NCBI RefSeq assembly: GCF_029227915.1
Contig: NC_079884.1
Coordinates: forward strand, 17,734,001-17,798,000
Direction of reading: 5' to 3'
Source: Hydractinia symbiolongicarpus
Lineage: Eukaryota; Cnidaria; Hydrozoa; Anthoathecata; Hydractiniidae
Length of the DNA: 64,000 nucleotides
The notes beneath the pieces were generated by a model. It was given only the letters and a program-made list of their open reading frames with translations, did not search any database and was not told the origin of the DNA. Position 1 is the first letter of the stretch, and each line of letters opens with the position of its first letter. The position numbers and the translations under genes are program-made. This document shows positions 1 to 10,654 of this stretch, piece by piece.

Positions 1-894
1 GCGCTACCAAAATATTTGATGAAAACCTGCTAATTCGTTGTGTTATTGTGCCAAACATTCGAAGGGGTTTGGTGCATGAACCTCTGAAGATAAAGCACAC
101 CAGTGACATTATATCTTACAACAAACGCAAACAAAACGAAACGTGTCATTAAACTCACATTTTAAAAGAAATTGCTAACAAAAAATACAGCCTATCATTC
201 ATGGTTGAAAGTCTTGCGATTGAAACGTCTATGGTCTTAAACGGCATTAGTTGACAAAAAATCAAAATTTTGATGTGACCATCATTTTCAGCATACTTTT
301 TTTATTAACTGTGTCAGTTTTTGTCGAAAATAAAGCAGTTTTAATTTTTGGATAAATTTTGGCCTAAAATGGCATTTAGGTGACAAAAATCAAAATTTTG
401 ATGTCACCATTATGTTCAGCATACTTGTTTTGTTAACTTTGCCAATTTTTGTTGAAAATGAAGTAGTTTTAATTTTTGGACCAATTTTGGCCTAAACTGA
501 CATTTAAGTTGGCAAAAAACCAAAATTTTGATGTCACCATCATGTTCAGCATACTTTATTTGTTAACTGTGCCAAATTTTGTTGAAAATAAAATAGTTCT
601 AATTTTTGGACCAATTTTGGCCTAAAATGACATTTAGGTGACAAAAATCAAAATTGTCACCATTATGTTCATCATACTTTTTTGTTAACTGTGCCAAATT
701 TTGTCGAAAACAAATACCAATTTTAGCCTGAACGTCAATACGAGACTTTCCAGTAGTTAAGGAGCTTGGGTACGAAGTTTACATCTGTGATGGAGCAATG
801 TGACATCCCAGGGTCGATTTTTTCTCAAAAAATGCTCCGAAAGAAAAAAACGACGGTTTTAAAGAATTTCCTATGCCTTCGGGCGCGGAAATTC
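1..894. mobile_element. Short-TIR DNA repeat, copy A (left end cut by window)
   Basis: This is an unclassified non-coding repeat. A second copy lies in reverse orientation at 24064-24722, inside a gypsy retrotransposon, so it is mobile. The copies share the outer segments (1-240 here pairs with ~24470-24710) and the terminal GCGCGGAAATTC at 883-894. The complete copy ends in GAATTTCCGCGC and GCGCGAAAATTC, a ~12-bp terminal inverted repeat. The copies differ mainly in the number of internal ~128-bp units. No coding sequence is visible, and I cannot name a superfamily. Confidence 0.6.
240..735. repeat. ~128-bp tandem array, about four units
   Basis: Units begin with CAAAATTTTGATGT at about 263, 391 and 521, and the related CAAAATTGTCACC at about 649, giving a period of 128-130 bp. 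Each unit contains the landmarks TTCAGCATACTT, TTAACTGTGCC and TTTTTGGACCAATTTTGGCC. The related copy at 24.06-24.72 kb has only about two units, so the array changes length between copies. It is non-coding. Confidence 0.75.
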
Positions 895-1327
895 AAAAAA
901 TATACACGAGGTAGCGTTAATATACAGAATATAAGCACGTGACCAAATATAACCAATAACAGTACTATATACAAAAAATAGACACATGCGCAATGCGCAA
1001 TACGCAATCCTAACTTCTACAACGTGAACAAAACGAAAACAGAATTCTGTTGAAAATAACAAAAAGTTAAAGGAGTGGTCCCACGAAAAATCAAAATAAC
1101 TAATTTTATCTTATTTTATCGGAAATGTTTTATTTATTATTATAAATAACTTTTTTTTCTCGTATTCCGCCCTTTTTTACAATCCTGTTTCAATAGCCAT
1201 GACGTCATAGTTGGCGAATGATTTCTTGTGTGTTAAGACAATTCAGTAAATAGAATGATATTCTTTCATAATTAGAAATATTTATTTTATTTTATTTTCA
1301 CATATTATATATTATATATTTTTGTGT

Positions 1328-2023
1328 TTATTCTTCCGAGTAAGAGACATAGACACCACCCTCTTCGGGGAAAACTTGTCTTATTTTCCACACAACACGC
1401 GACGGTATAACTCGGCGATTGCCTTTTCCAAGTCGTTAGAAAACGAACCAAATAAATTGCTTGTAAGAAGCAAACGGAAAAGATTTGTTTGTAGGCGTGT
1501 CTTGCAGAAATTTCCCTCGTCTCGTGTAAGCATATTAAAACGAGACAAAGTTGCTTGAAATCCTCATTCTCAGTTATACATTTTATTCCTAAAAAAACAA
1601 CGGATATTTGTACCATACATACCATTATTATTTCATATTTTAACAATACTTTTTATGTAGCTTAATCATATTTAAAAAAATATGTTTAAGCACATATACC
1701 TTCCGTGCAACAAAGACAATCAATCTCCCTAGTTTCAGTCTTGCAGTTATCGCACTTGCACCATTCGTTTCTGCCAACACGAAAACTTTCCCAATGTTTT
1801 CACTAAGAATATCGTTTCTTTCTCAGTTACAATGTTTTTATTATCATCTTATTTAGTGGTCTCGAATTAAAAAAAGTTGCAGCCATGTGCCTGTAAAAAG
1901 CTCATCAAAGGTTTCCATCTCATTATCACCGTCCTCATCTTCTCTAAAATTGTTTTCTTCTTCAATAATATCATACTCTAATTCTTCTTCGCTGTGTCTG
2001 TGTTCATATATGTGATCTGAGTA
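1328..2023 (-). pseudogene. P2X7 ballast-domain-like protein, decayed
   Basis: On the - strand, open segments in order give: an acidic stretch (about 2023-1855, rich in EEE, ED and DGDN); a zinc-ligand segment (about 1810-1700) with NEWCKCDNCK and LCC; then after an intron-like gap CITENEDFKQLCL (1588-1545); and finally [11 protein letters not shown] and [10 protein letters not shown] before TAA at 1328. The same motif order occurs in the intact gene at 6515-7255 and in the cytoplasmic C-terminal domain of vertebrate P2X7. The putative intron (1699-1589, GT...AG, phase 1) matches that gene's intron position. A frameshift and an in-frame stop between ~1540 and 1420 break it. In other proteins this domain binds zinc; its role here is unknown. 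Confidence 0.7.
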
Positions 2024-2030
2024 TCAAGCT

Positions 2031-2060
2031 TTTCTTTCTCTCTCTATCTCTCTCTCTCTC
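2031..2060. repeat. CT-rich microsatellite
   Basis: A short pyrimidine run of mostly CT dinucleotides inside the small TTAA element. It lies just upstream of the decayed ballast-like gene, and no function is evident. Confidence 0.7.
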
Positions 2061-2249
2061 GACACTGACATCGCCAATTATGACGTCACAGCAAAAGGTT
2101 CTTAATAAAAAGACAATCTTTGCGCATTGATTAAAAGATCAATAAACAATTTTTCGAAAAAAGAATAAAAACTTTATACTAATTGAATAGCGGAGAATCC
2201 AAAGAACAAATAAAAAAAAATCGAAAATTTCGTGGGACCACTCCTTTAA

Positions 2250-3276
2250 AAATCTCTTTTCACGTTTCATCTTCGCACATTTTCCTTCTCACAAAACCAG
2301 GAATGCACAAAAGTCTTTGTGTATAATAAACTGGTGCGACTTTGAATTTTTACCAGCTGTCGGTTTCCGATGATCTTTCTTTTAAGACAAGAAAAAGTTT
2401 AACCGTCAGTTGGTAAAAATCGTAAACTTCTGCAACACGTGAAATCAACTTTTGTTGCGTTTAATTTCTTTCTAAATATAGGATATATTACGGCAGAAAA
2501 GTTTAGAAAGAAAAATTTCGAATTTTTCTAAAGAAATATTCCACGTGTATTCTCGCTTTTACGAGAATTTAATTTCCAGATTTTGACCCTAAATTGCCAA
2601 ATTAGTTCCGCAAAACTTACGATTAAATTCAGCGAATTTCAATTTTTTTATGACGATTTCTCGTTGTGCTGATACAATAAAAATATATACAAATTTTAAG
2701 CATATATGCCAAGCATAAAAATGAACAAAACACATTATCCGTAGAAAATGGACACACGGATTTGCCAGGATAGAGAATCACTTATATATATACAATCCAT
2801 CCAGATAGACTATTTGCGTGCATCACTAACAGATCGAATACTACTCACTGGCAGGCTGTATTTTTTTCAAAAATCATTCTACAGTTTACACCCGGTAACT
2901 CGAACCACCGAGGGACCGAGGAAAATAGACATAACGAATGTTCGAGTTAAACGAATCTCCCGTTTAGTCGAATTTAGTCTAAAAAGAGATTATAGTTAAA
3001 CCGATTTTTTGAAGAGGTGGGACAAAATACGGTAAAATTGCAATTTTGACGATAAAAAAGGCATATTCCTTGTAAATTAATTTTTTCTTGACAGACAACA
3101 TTACCTATATTACATCAGGAGTTAATAAAACTAATAAAAACAAATTAAAATCTGACATTTATCTAGCTTTTGATTTCCTCTTCTCGAGTAAAAAGTTCAA
3201 GTTGTCCGAAAAAATTAGCCCCAGGGGGACGAAATTTTGGCCAAGTTACGAATGTTCGAGTTATCCAAGGTTCAAG
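2250..3276. other. Non-coding; possible Tigger-like MITE arm
   Basis: No gene is seen. From about 2890 there are repeated phrases of the type GGTAACTCGAACC, GAATGTTCGAGTTAAACGA and GAATGTTCGAGTTATCC, which recall pogo/Tigger-type MITEs. The phrase would continue smoothly across the TTAA at 3277 into 8115 onward, so this may be the host repeat into which the 3281-8110 element inserted. The class assignment is weak. Confidence 0.3.
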
Positions 3277-3708
3277 TTAAGGCCGGTTTCCATACAACTG
3301 CATTTTGCGCCCAGTCGTAAAAAGCGACGTGACTTTTGATCTACGCATGCGCATTATCAGAATAATGCCGCTGACCTCGCGCTTTTGCATGCGCTGGGGC
3401 GATTTAAAGGGGAAGTCCGGTCATTTTTCAAAATTTGTGTGTTGAATAAACACCATCGTGTTATTAATTTCTGCAAAATCTTTTTTAAAAATTCGTATTA
3501 CAAATGATATAAATGTCTATCAAAGTTTAGGATTGTTACTGTTTTTTTTCAAACGACGCCATCTTTTTGTTGTTATCATCGAGGTCTGGGCTCTAATGTT
3601 TATCGTGACGTATTTTATGACAACAGCTTTCTGCACGCCGGAATACTTCAGTTGTCGATTACACCACTTCAAACAAGTCATAAATGTACCATTGATTTTA
3701 CTGTTATC

Positions 3709-6366
3709 ATGGTTACTTGTGGTGCTTTAAATTGTGGTAACTCTTCCACCAAAAAATCGGTAGCTGATGTAAAAGGGTGGCATAACGTTCCCACCGAAAA
3801 AGAAAATAAACAACGTCGTAAGAAATGGCTAGCAGCTATGAAGCGAGATCCACCATATCCAGCAGACACGAATTTCGTTCTTTGTGGTATGCATTTCACG
3901 TCCGAATGTTTTCAACGCGATCTCAAGGTATTTCTTGCACTTCTTAAATTTTTCTTGACTTCTTTTCACATTATTTCTTTTGTAAATAAGCTTGTTGCGA
4001 AACTGTATTCACCTTCAATAATTTTCTGAACACCTGTCTTTTGATCTTTTTGTCCATAAATAACCAGGGGGTAAAAATACATTTTTAAATTTTATTATTT
4101 AGGCGGAGCTCTGTGGCTCTGTGAGAAAGTTTATATTATTACCAAACGCTATTCCATCGGTATTTTCATTCTCGAAACCGCTACCTGCAAAGCGTTCTGC
4201 ATCCATTGCAAGAAACGAAAGAAAAACAAAACGCCAGGTAACCCAGCAGGCCAATCGTGGTTAAACATATTTTTACACGTTTTTTATAAGAACATTTAAA
4301 TTTTACCTCAGTCTGGTTGTTCTTTTTTTTTACACTTTTTCAGCCTCGAATGTCTTTTTTATGTGCTCTTCCAAAAAAATGATCAGATTTAAAAATCTTG
4401 GAGTTGGAAAAAATATTTGTTCTTTTAAGGAATAAAAAATTTCTTAATGTGTTCATAACTTTAGATTGTGGATGAAGCTTGTACGGCAGAAGAAAACTCA
4501 GGTGGCCCGGAAGCACCTTCCCTAGAACTTGAGCCCCTTTTTAAGGATGCTATTACGCAAACTGTTGATGTCGTCATGATCAACAAAGAAGTTAGCTGTG
4601 CTACACCAATGCGAACAAAGAGCACTATGGTTCCTGCTGTGTTATGCAAATCAATGTCTACTCAGATGAGTCCAACTTTGTCTTCGACGAACACGCAAAC
4701 TGTTATATTAACTCAATATGCTAGCGTTTCCACAGTCAACCTTATTGCGAAAGAGGGAGATGAAATTGGAGATTGCTCTTCATTTTGCGCAAGTGAAGTA
4801 GAAGATCGCGCTGATCCGGATGCATCTTTCAATGTCAGTAGCGATGTTGATACGGTCGATAGTAGTGCCGATACGGCTGATAGTGATGTTAATGAGCAAG
4901 ATGTCGATGTTAGGGAAGGTACGCAGTCGATTGCACCTTCAACAATGTTTCTAGTGTACTTTGAAATGCTTAAGTCGCTCTTCAAATTCTGCTTTGAATG
5001 CGGTGAGAAAGCTACTATCAAAAAACATATAACTAAGGGTAGTATGCTTATTGTGAAATTGGTTTGCGCCGGTAACCACGAAGTGACTTGGAGATCACAA
5101 CCTTACTTAAATCGAATTGCGGAAGGAACGGTAAGGCTGTCTGCTGGAATATTGTTCAACGGATTAACATTTCAAGGTGTGAAAGAAGCATTTGAAACTG
5201 CCAATGTTAACTTTATAAGTAGGTCGCAGTTCCATGAACTTCAGCGAAGATTTTTATTCCCAGCCATAAATAGCATTTTTACGCATTATCAGGAAGCCAC
5301 ACTTGTTAGACTCGTTGCGCTTGAGGGTGTCGATTTAATTGGAGATGGTCGCTGTGACTCACCTGGATTTAGTGCTAAATATGGTACATACAGCCTCATG
5401 GACGCCATGACAAATGAGGTGGTGAACTTTTTTATTTCACACGTTCGTTTAGCAGGAAACTCGGCACGCATGGAAAAACATGGACTTGCTGAGTGCTTGG
5501 AATTTATCGACGAAGCTGGCGTAATAGTGGACACACTAGTTACCGACAGACATAGCCAGATACGAAAGTTTATGCGCACCGAACATGAACATATATCGCA
5601 CCAGTTTGATGTGTGGCACATGACAAAAAATATCAAAAAAAAGATTTTGAAAGTTGCAAAAAAAAAGAGCTGTCGTGACTTGAATGACTGGATGAAGTCT
5701 ATCATAAACCACTTCTGGTGGGCTTGTTCGACTTGCGAAGGAGATCCAATATTATTGAAGGAAAAGTGGCAGAGTTTACTCTGTCATATCCGTGGGGTAC
5801 ATTATTGGGTAAATAATACGCTATATCATAAATGTGCTCATGAAGAACTTACCCTGCTACAACAAGCTCAGAAGAAGTGGTTAACTGAAGAAAGCCCTGC
5901 TTACATCGCCCTGGAGAAAATTGTTAATGAAAAACAGCTACTAAACGATTTAAAACACGTAGCTGATTTCAAGCACACTGGACAGCTCGAGGTTTACCAT
6001 TCCCTGTTGAATAAGTACTGTCCCAAACGCTTAACATTCTCGTACGCTGGGATGGTTGCTAGGACGCAACTAGCTGTGCTTGACCACAACTCGGGTGTAG
6101 AACGACAACAAGCCACTACATCCGATGGGAGGTTGAAGTTCAAAGTTTCTTTCACCAAAATTACGAAGGAGTGGGTGGCAAAAAAAGTAATGGATCCGAA
6201 AGAAAAGAAATACCAAGAGGACTTGATGAAGGAAGTGTTTGATTTGGTTCAAAAAATCAAAGCTCCTATATTTTTTAAGTTGCCTGAAACACCCAGAAAT
6301 ATTGCATTAAAAATAAACCCTGGGAAGGAAGTTGTTGTCTCGAATATGCGTTCAAGATTTACCTAA
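3709..6366 (+). CDS. THAP-domain transposase (Kolobok-like), three exons
   Basis: Predicted exons are 3709-3927, 4103-4237 and 4465-6366. All splice sites are GT...AG and phase 0, giving about 751 aa with no internal stop. Residues 1-~105 form a THAP zinc domain: start MVTCGALNC, then the FVLCGMHF pair, and after the first junction the LLPNAIPSVF stretch, like the AVPTIF box. A low-complexity acidic linker follows. The catalytic region begins around DLIGDGRCDSPG and continues through VTDRHSQIRK and HQFDVWHMTKNI, acidic positions typical of the DDE transposases in this family. THAP domains bind the transposon termini, and the enzyme would cut and insert at TTAA. The start ATG at 3709 was chosen because the THAP Cys pair begins right after it. 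Confidence 0.8.
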
Positions 6367-6514
6367 AAGTAACCCCCAGGTTTATAAATGATATTTAGCA
6401 TTACATCAAGAAACGCTTATTTTACAATTCCGGGGGACATTTGTTATATTTTAAAAACATATATTGTAAAAATTTCATTCATCATCTTTACAATTATACA
6501 TGTTCTTATACATT

Positions 6515-7255
6515 TTATGTGTCCAAATCCATTCCTGATTCTGTGTATGGCACGTATACCCCATCGGGCTGCGGGTATTCATTACGGATTACCCACACAA
6601 CACATGATGGTATAGGCTTTCGATAACCTATGCCCAGTCTTCCATACACCCACCATATATATTGTTTATAAGCAGCAAACCGATATGATCTGTTGCAAAG
6701 TTTATGACGAATCCCTCTCATGTTGTGAATAGCACCTAGTGCTGTCCGTAACACGGGTTCCGGCAAACAAACCATTTTGAATTCATCCGAATTTGTAACA
6801 CACGTATGACCTAAGCGAAAAAAGAAAAAAGATCTTTAAAAAGGCGTACCCCCGTGTGTAAATAAACAACGTTTAGCTTTCTAAAACTTTGTTGTGACAG
6901 AACAGAAAGTGATTGATGTAGCAAACAAGGAAGTAAAATACACGATAAGAAGATATTTTAATCAACAGAAACCTTGAAAATGACCGTCCGGAATATCATT
7001 ATTATCACGACAACATAAACTTTCCGTTTCAGTGACCATAATTTTACACTTTTTGCACTGGCACCACTCAACATTTCCAACACGATTTCCAGCTTCAACA
7101 TTGCAGTTTTTAGCACCAACGTTGTTTCCTAAAGCTTCTAAAGCTGCAGCCACTTCACTTTGACTCCGTTCCGGTTCGAACATGAAAGGAGATAAACCAA
7201 ACTCTTCATCTTCATTAAATTCAACATCGCTTACATCAGAAGAGGAAGATGACAT
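6515..7255 (-). CDS. P2X7 ballast-domain-like protein, two exons
   Basis: Exon 1 is 7255-6973 and exon 2 is 6810-6515 (intron 6972-6811, GT...AG, phase 1), giving about 192 aa. The N-terminus is Ser-rich and acidic, with FMFEPERSQSE. Then come VEWCQCKKC and SLCC, and after the junction HTCVTNSDEF, VCLPEPVLRTAL, FAAYKQYIWWVYGRLG and IPSCVVWVIRNEYP. This Cys/His order and the aromatic C-terminal half match the zinc-binding cytoplasmic domain of P2X7. No channel or transmembrane part is present. The gene sits inside the Kolobok, tail to tail with its transposase, and starts next to the right terminus. It could be a DNA- or transposase-binding accessory factor, but that is inference. Confidence 0.75.
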
Positions 7256-8114
7256 AACTACTTCAAGATAAGTTTACTACTGCAAGAAAGTAACGCGCCG
7301 AATGTTGTTGTCACGAATGACGTCAGAAGAATATTAGTGTCCAGACTACTCGTTGCGGAAATATATCATGAAGTGAAAGTAGAAATGATATGAGGCAAAA
7401 TTGCTTTTTTCATGACTTTTAGAACTTTTTAGCTGAAAAATTTTTTTTGGCTGTTATACAGACATGTAATATTGTGATTTTAAAAATTTTGAAAATTTAC
7501 CGGACTTCCCCTTTAAAAAAAGTTGAACAGGCTCTACTTTTTGCGAGTTACATTTTGCGCTTCACCTTAACAGCCAATCAAAAGGTAGCAATCTACATGA
7601 ATTACGAAAGAATTTTTAATTAGATCATTTCAATATGGCTAGCAACATCTCGTTTCTGTGTTAAATTTTTGTCAAAGCCAAATGAATGTAGAGAATCCGA
7701 ATATATATCAATCAAGTGAAGTAGATGAAAAACAAAATAACATTAATGAGTCTGTGGAGGCACAAAGAAACAACATTGTAAACAAACTTAAAAAGACTAC
7801 TCGTGATCTGACGACATTAAATCCATAAGCAAAACGTTGTATAGTCCTTTGATTCTTCTTTCTATGGAAAGTCGTCTCATCCACATGTTTTTCTAACGTA
7901 TTTTACAACGTTGTTTATTTCTCGCCATAAAAATATTGCTAGGACTACTCTCAAATTTTGCAGCAACAAATATCGTCTGTTTACATCAGCCATGTTTTGC
8001 AAAAAACACGTGAGCAAAAATCGCTAAATGGAAATGGTTCGGTATATGTGATAAAAGTCGCGGCGCATTTTACGACTGGGCGCAAAATGTAGCTGTATGG
8101 AAATTGGCCTTTAA

Positions 8115-10366
8115 CCAGGTTTTTTTATGAGAAAGTATTAACGAAAGTTCAGGGGACTCAGGGAAATAGTTCAAGATAAATGAAAGGACCGGGACCTAAC
8201 TTTATTTTCTTTTTTATCTTTTTATGAAAACTTTGGAAAAAATAGTGAATAGCGAAATTAAATTCTGCGTAACTCGTCAATTTTGCCTATGTTAACTGCG
8301 AAATCAAACTTCTTCCCTTGAGGTATAAACTATGTAGCATTATTTATGTATCATTATCCAGTTACACTGCGTTGCGAAGTATAAGTATTTAATTATGCGA
8401 AATTTTGTTGCTCTAAAGATCTAAATTTTTACCCCGAAAGTAAATTTCGCGGTATTTCTTCACCTTTTATATTTGATCGTGCTGATATTACTAAAATGTA
8501 GTTAGTACTAAAAGGCATTGGGAATCTTTAAGGAAAATTTTTGTTTTATTTTTAGCGAAATTTAATTTTTGATTATCCGCGATTTAATTTTTGATTATCC
8601 GCGATAAAAATTTCCAGCGAAATCCACCGAACTTGATGAACTGAGAAAACGCGATTTCTCGCTTTTTTAAATCGCTAAATTTTCTTCCCGAAAAAATTCT
8701 TGACAAAAATAAGGAAGGTTTTGATAAACGTAGCTGGTACTACTACAACTATTGAAAAATAGCGGTACAAAACATAGCATTAACGAACATAAAATTACCT
8801 TTATCGTAAAGCATTTGAAAACAAAAATGTATGACACCTACATTTTTATTTAAATTTATTTATGAAGTTAATTTGTAGTTTAGTTATAAAAAGAAGGAAA
8901 TCGTACAATTAATTTCAACTCAATGAGTTTTTTGTTACCAGCATTACTCAGGTCACATTATTTATTATTGTTTTTTAAATTCTTATGATCACCGTTGCTT
9001 TGTGTTTATAAAATTTCTGTCCGTCATGTTTGTTTTTGCGAGAGAGATTCATTATTTGCATGTTAAAAAAGTAGCAGGATATTAGGAGAAGATGAAAGAA
9101 GAATTCCCTTCAATTTACCACTCTCACCATCAATAATGGTTTTCGTCGTCTAACAGTATTCGTCATCTGTGGCGTAGATAGGTGCTTTATTAAGAGAAAC
9201 CTTCGCGAATTTCGGCCTTTTCTGCGAAACTTCGTCTCGCGAAACTTTTAAAAATGACCAGTGGTGTATAAACGTTTTATAAATTGTCGATTCGCGAAAG
9301 TTTATCCAGTAAATTTCAAAAAAAATCCAGTTTTAAAAGCGCTGTCTTACCTTACTACAAACTTTCTCCTAGTTGCTACACTGGACCCTTTCGAAAACTT
9401 GGAAATATATTTGCAAGAACAAAGAGATTGTGCTGTCTCTGAAATGACTTTTTCCCTTTTGTATCATTAACAATAAGTCACTTTCCTGCAAGAACACACA
9501 AAAATAATTTTTTTGCATGATTGTACAAACATTACTTTTGGTTGTTTGACGCGAAACAGAAACACAAATTTCAGATTACTCTCGCAAAATCTCTCAAATG
9601 TGGTTTCGAAAGTTTAGCCAAATAATTTCGCGAGTTTTGAGACTCGCGAAAGTTTTTGTCGCAGAAGTTTATTTGATTTACTCAACGTTATTTGTTTACA
9701 GAGAAAATTTTAAGAACGGAATGACTGTTAATGTTTAAGTTTTCTGATTTGATTTTGTGATGATGCTGTATATCCACAGTTGTTTACATAAAGTCTAAAA
9801 GTTATACTTCTAAATATTAAAGAAAAATAGTGTTATTATAATAAATCAGAAAATCATAGATATCATTAAAATATGATTTTAACTACGCCAGAAAAGTGGG
9901 AACAAAGCCTATTTATTGGCATTTTTAGCTAACTTTTATTACAGCTGCTCGGTCCAAACTTATTTGTTCTAGTAGACAATAAAATAACCTACCTTTTCGT
10001 GAAAAAATATCAGTCATATTTCCTTACGCTGATTTTATATGATTTTTTTTTCTATCGAAATTTTGAGAATCTCAATAATTCTCTTGGTATACTTCGCGTA
10101 GCAAACGTGCTCCACAATTTCTAAAGCTAAATTGCTTCGCAAAAATCAGTTCTTGTTAGCTTGTTTGTGATACTTTGAGGAGTTATCAATAATATCAAGA
10201 AACGATAATTTTTAAAAAGTCTTTTTTTTCATGGTGGAAGTGAATATTACAGTGTTTAGCGTTAATATAATCGAAAATAAAGTAGCATCATTTTTATTTC
10301 TAAAAGCACAATCTGCAGTAGAATAACCGCTTATTGCCTCAATGATTTGTTAACCAATTTTTTTAA
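8115..10366. other. Non-coding, AT-rich
   Basis: No gene is recognised. There is a 24-bp direct duplication (TTTGATTATCCGCGA) at about 8560-8607. Numerous GCGAAAGTTT / AAACTTTCGC phrases occur between 9190 and 9660 and look like decayed MITE termini. Confidence 0.5.
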
Positions 10367-10654
10367 AGGCGAAAGTCGTCACGTTGAGCACGTTGGTTCA
10401 AGGCCCACGTATTAAAGTGCTCATTATTAGGTGATATTTAAAAGCGCTTTTACGCGCACTGATCGACTTAAAAGTCCAAATCATTTTGACTTTTTTAAGA
10501 GCACTGTCTTCATTTCGACCAATGAATTTGCTTGTATGTCCGCCATATTGGTTTTGTGCGTGCCTTTCTTTTTCCCTTAAACATTTTACCGCTTGGACAC
10601 ACGACTGCGCAGCACTAAGCACGTCGTGCTTGGCAATTGAAGTGGATTTTCACC
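10367..10654. mobile_element. Candidate TTAA-flanked MITE (288 bp)
   Basis: TTAA at 10363-10366 and 10655-10658 brackets a 288-bp non-coding segment. Its ends start AGGCGAAAGTC and, inward from the right, GGTGAAAATCC, an imperfect inverted repeat. A palindrome AAGCACGTCGTGCTT lies near the right end (~10617-10631). The Kolobok-type TSD suggests it could use the same machinery as the element at 3.4 kb, but the TIR match is short. Confidence 0.45.

Larger units (their letters stand above)
1071..2245. mobile_element. TTAA-flanked Kolobok-like transposon with a P2X7-ballast gene remnant
   Basis: Both ends carry AGGAGTGGTCCCACGAAA as an inverted repeat (from 1071, and reading inward from 2245). 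Each end is flanked directly by TTAA (1067-1070 and 2246-2249), the target duplication of Kolobok and piggyBac elements. At 1175 bp it has no transposase. Its only coding remnant is a P2X7-type zinc-domain gene on the - strand, starting near the right end. The terminus resembles that of the larger element at 3408-7512 (AGG.G..GTCC). I read it as a deletion derivative of a two-gene element. Confidence 0.75.
3408..7512. mobile_element. Kolobok-type DNA transposon, apparently complete (4.1 kb)
   Basis: Termini are AGGGGAAGTCCGGT at 3408 and its complement ending at 7512. The inverted repeat extends ~30 bp to AAAATTT. TTAA (3404-3407 and 7513-7516) flanks both ends. TTAA target duplications plus a THAP-domain transposase fit the Kolobok superfamily. 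It holds two convergent genes, each starting 250-300 bp inside its own terminus: the transposase on + and a P2X7-ballast-like gene on -. Both are open after splicing, so this copy could be recent or active. Confidence 0.8.
3281..8110. mobile_element. TTAA-flanked non-autonomous element, split by the Kolobok
   Basis: The left arm (3281-3407) and right arm (7513-8110) begin and end with a ~44-bp imperfect inverted repeat. Its landmarks are TTTCCATACA and CATTTTGCGCCCAGTCG at the left, with their complement at 8054-8110. TTAA flanks both ends (3277-3280, 8111-8114). Without the inserted transposon it would be about 0.7 kb, and it has no coding capacity of its own. The inner Kolobok landed on a TTAA within it. 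Confidence 0.7.

Noticed and set aside
1305-1646. 113-aa - strand ORF taken as one protein
   Set aside because: Only part of it (CITENEDFKQLCL) belongs to the ballast-like gene; the rest reads through a frameshift.
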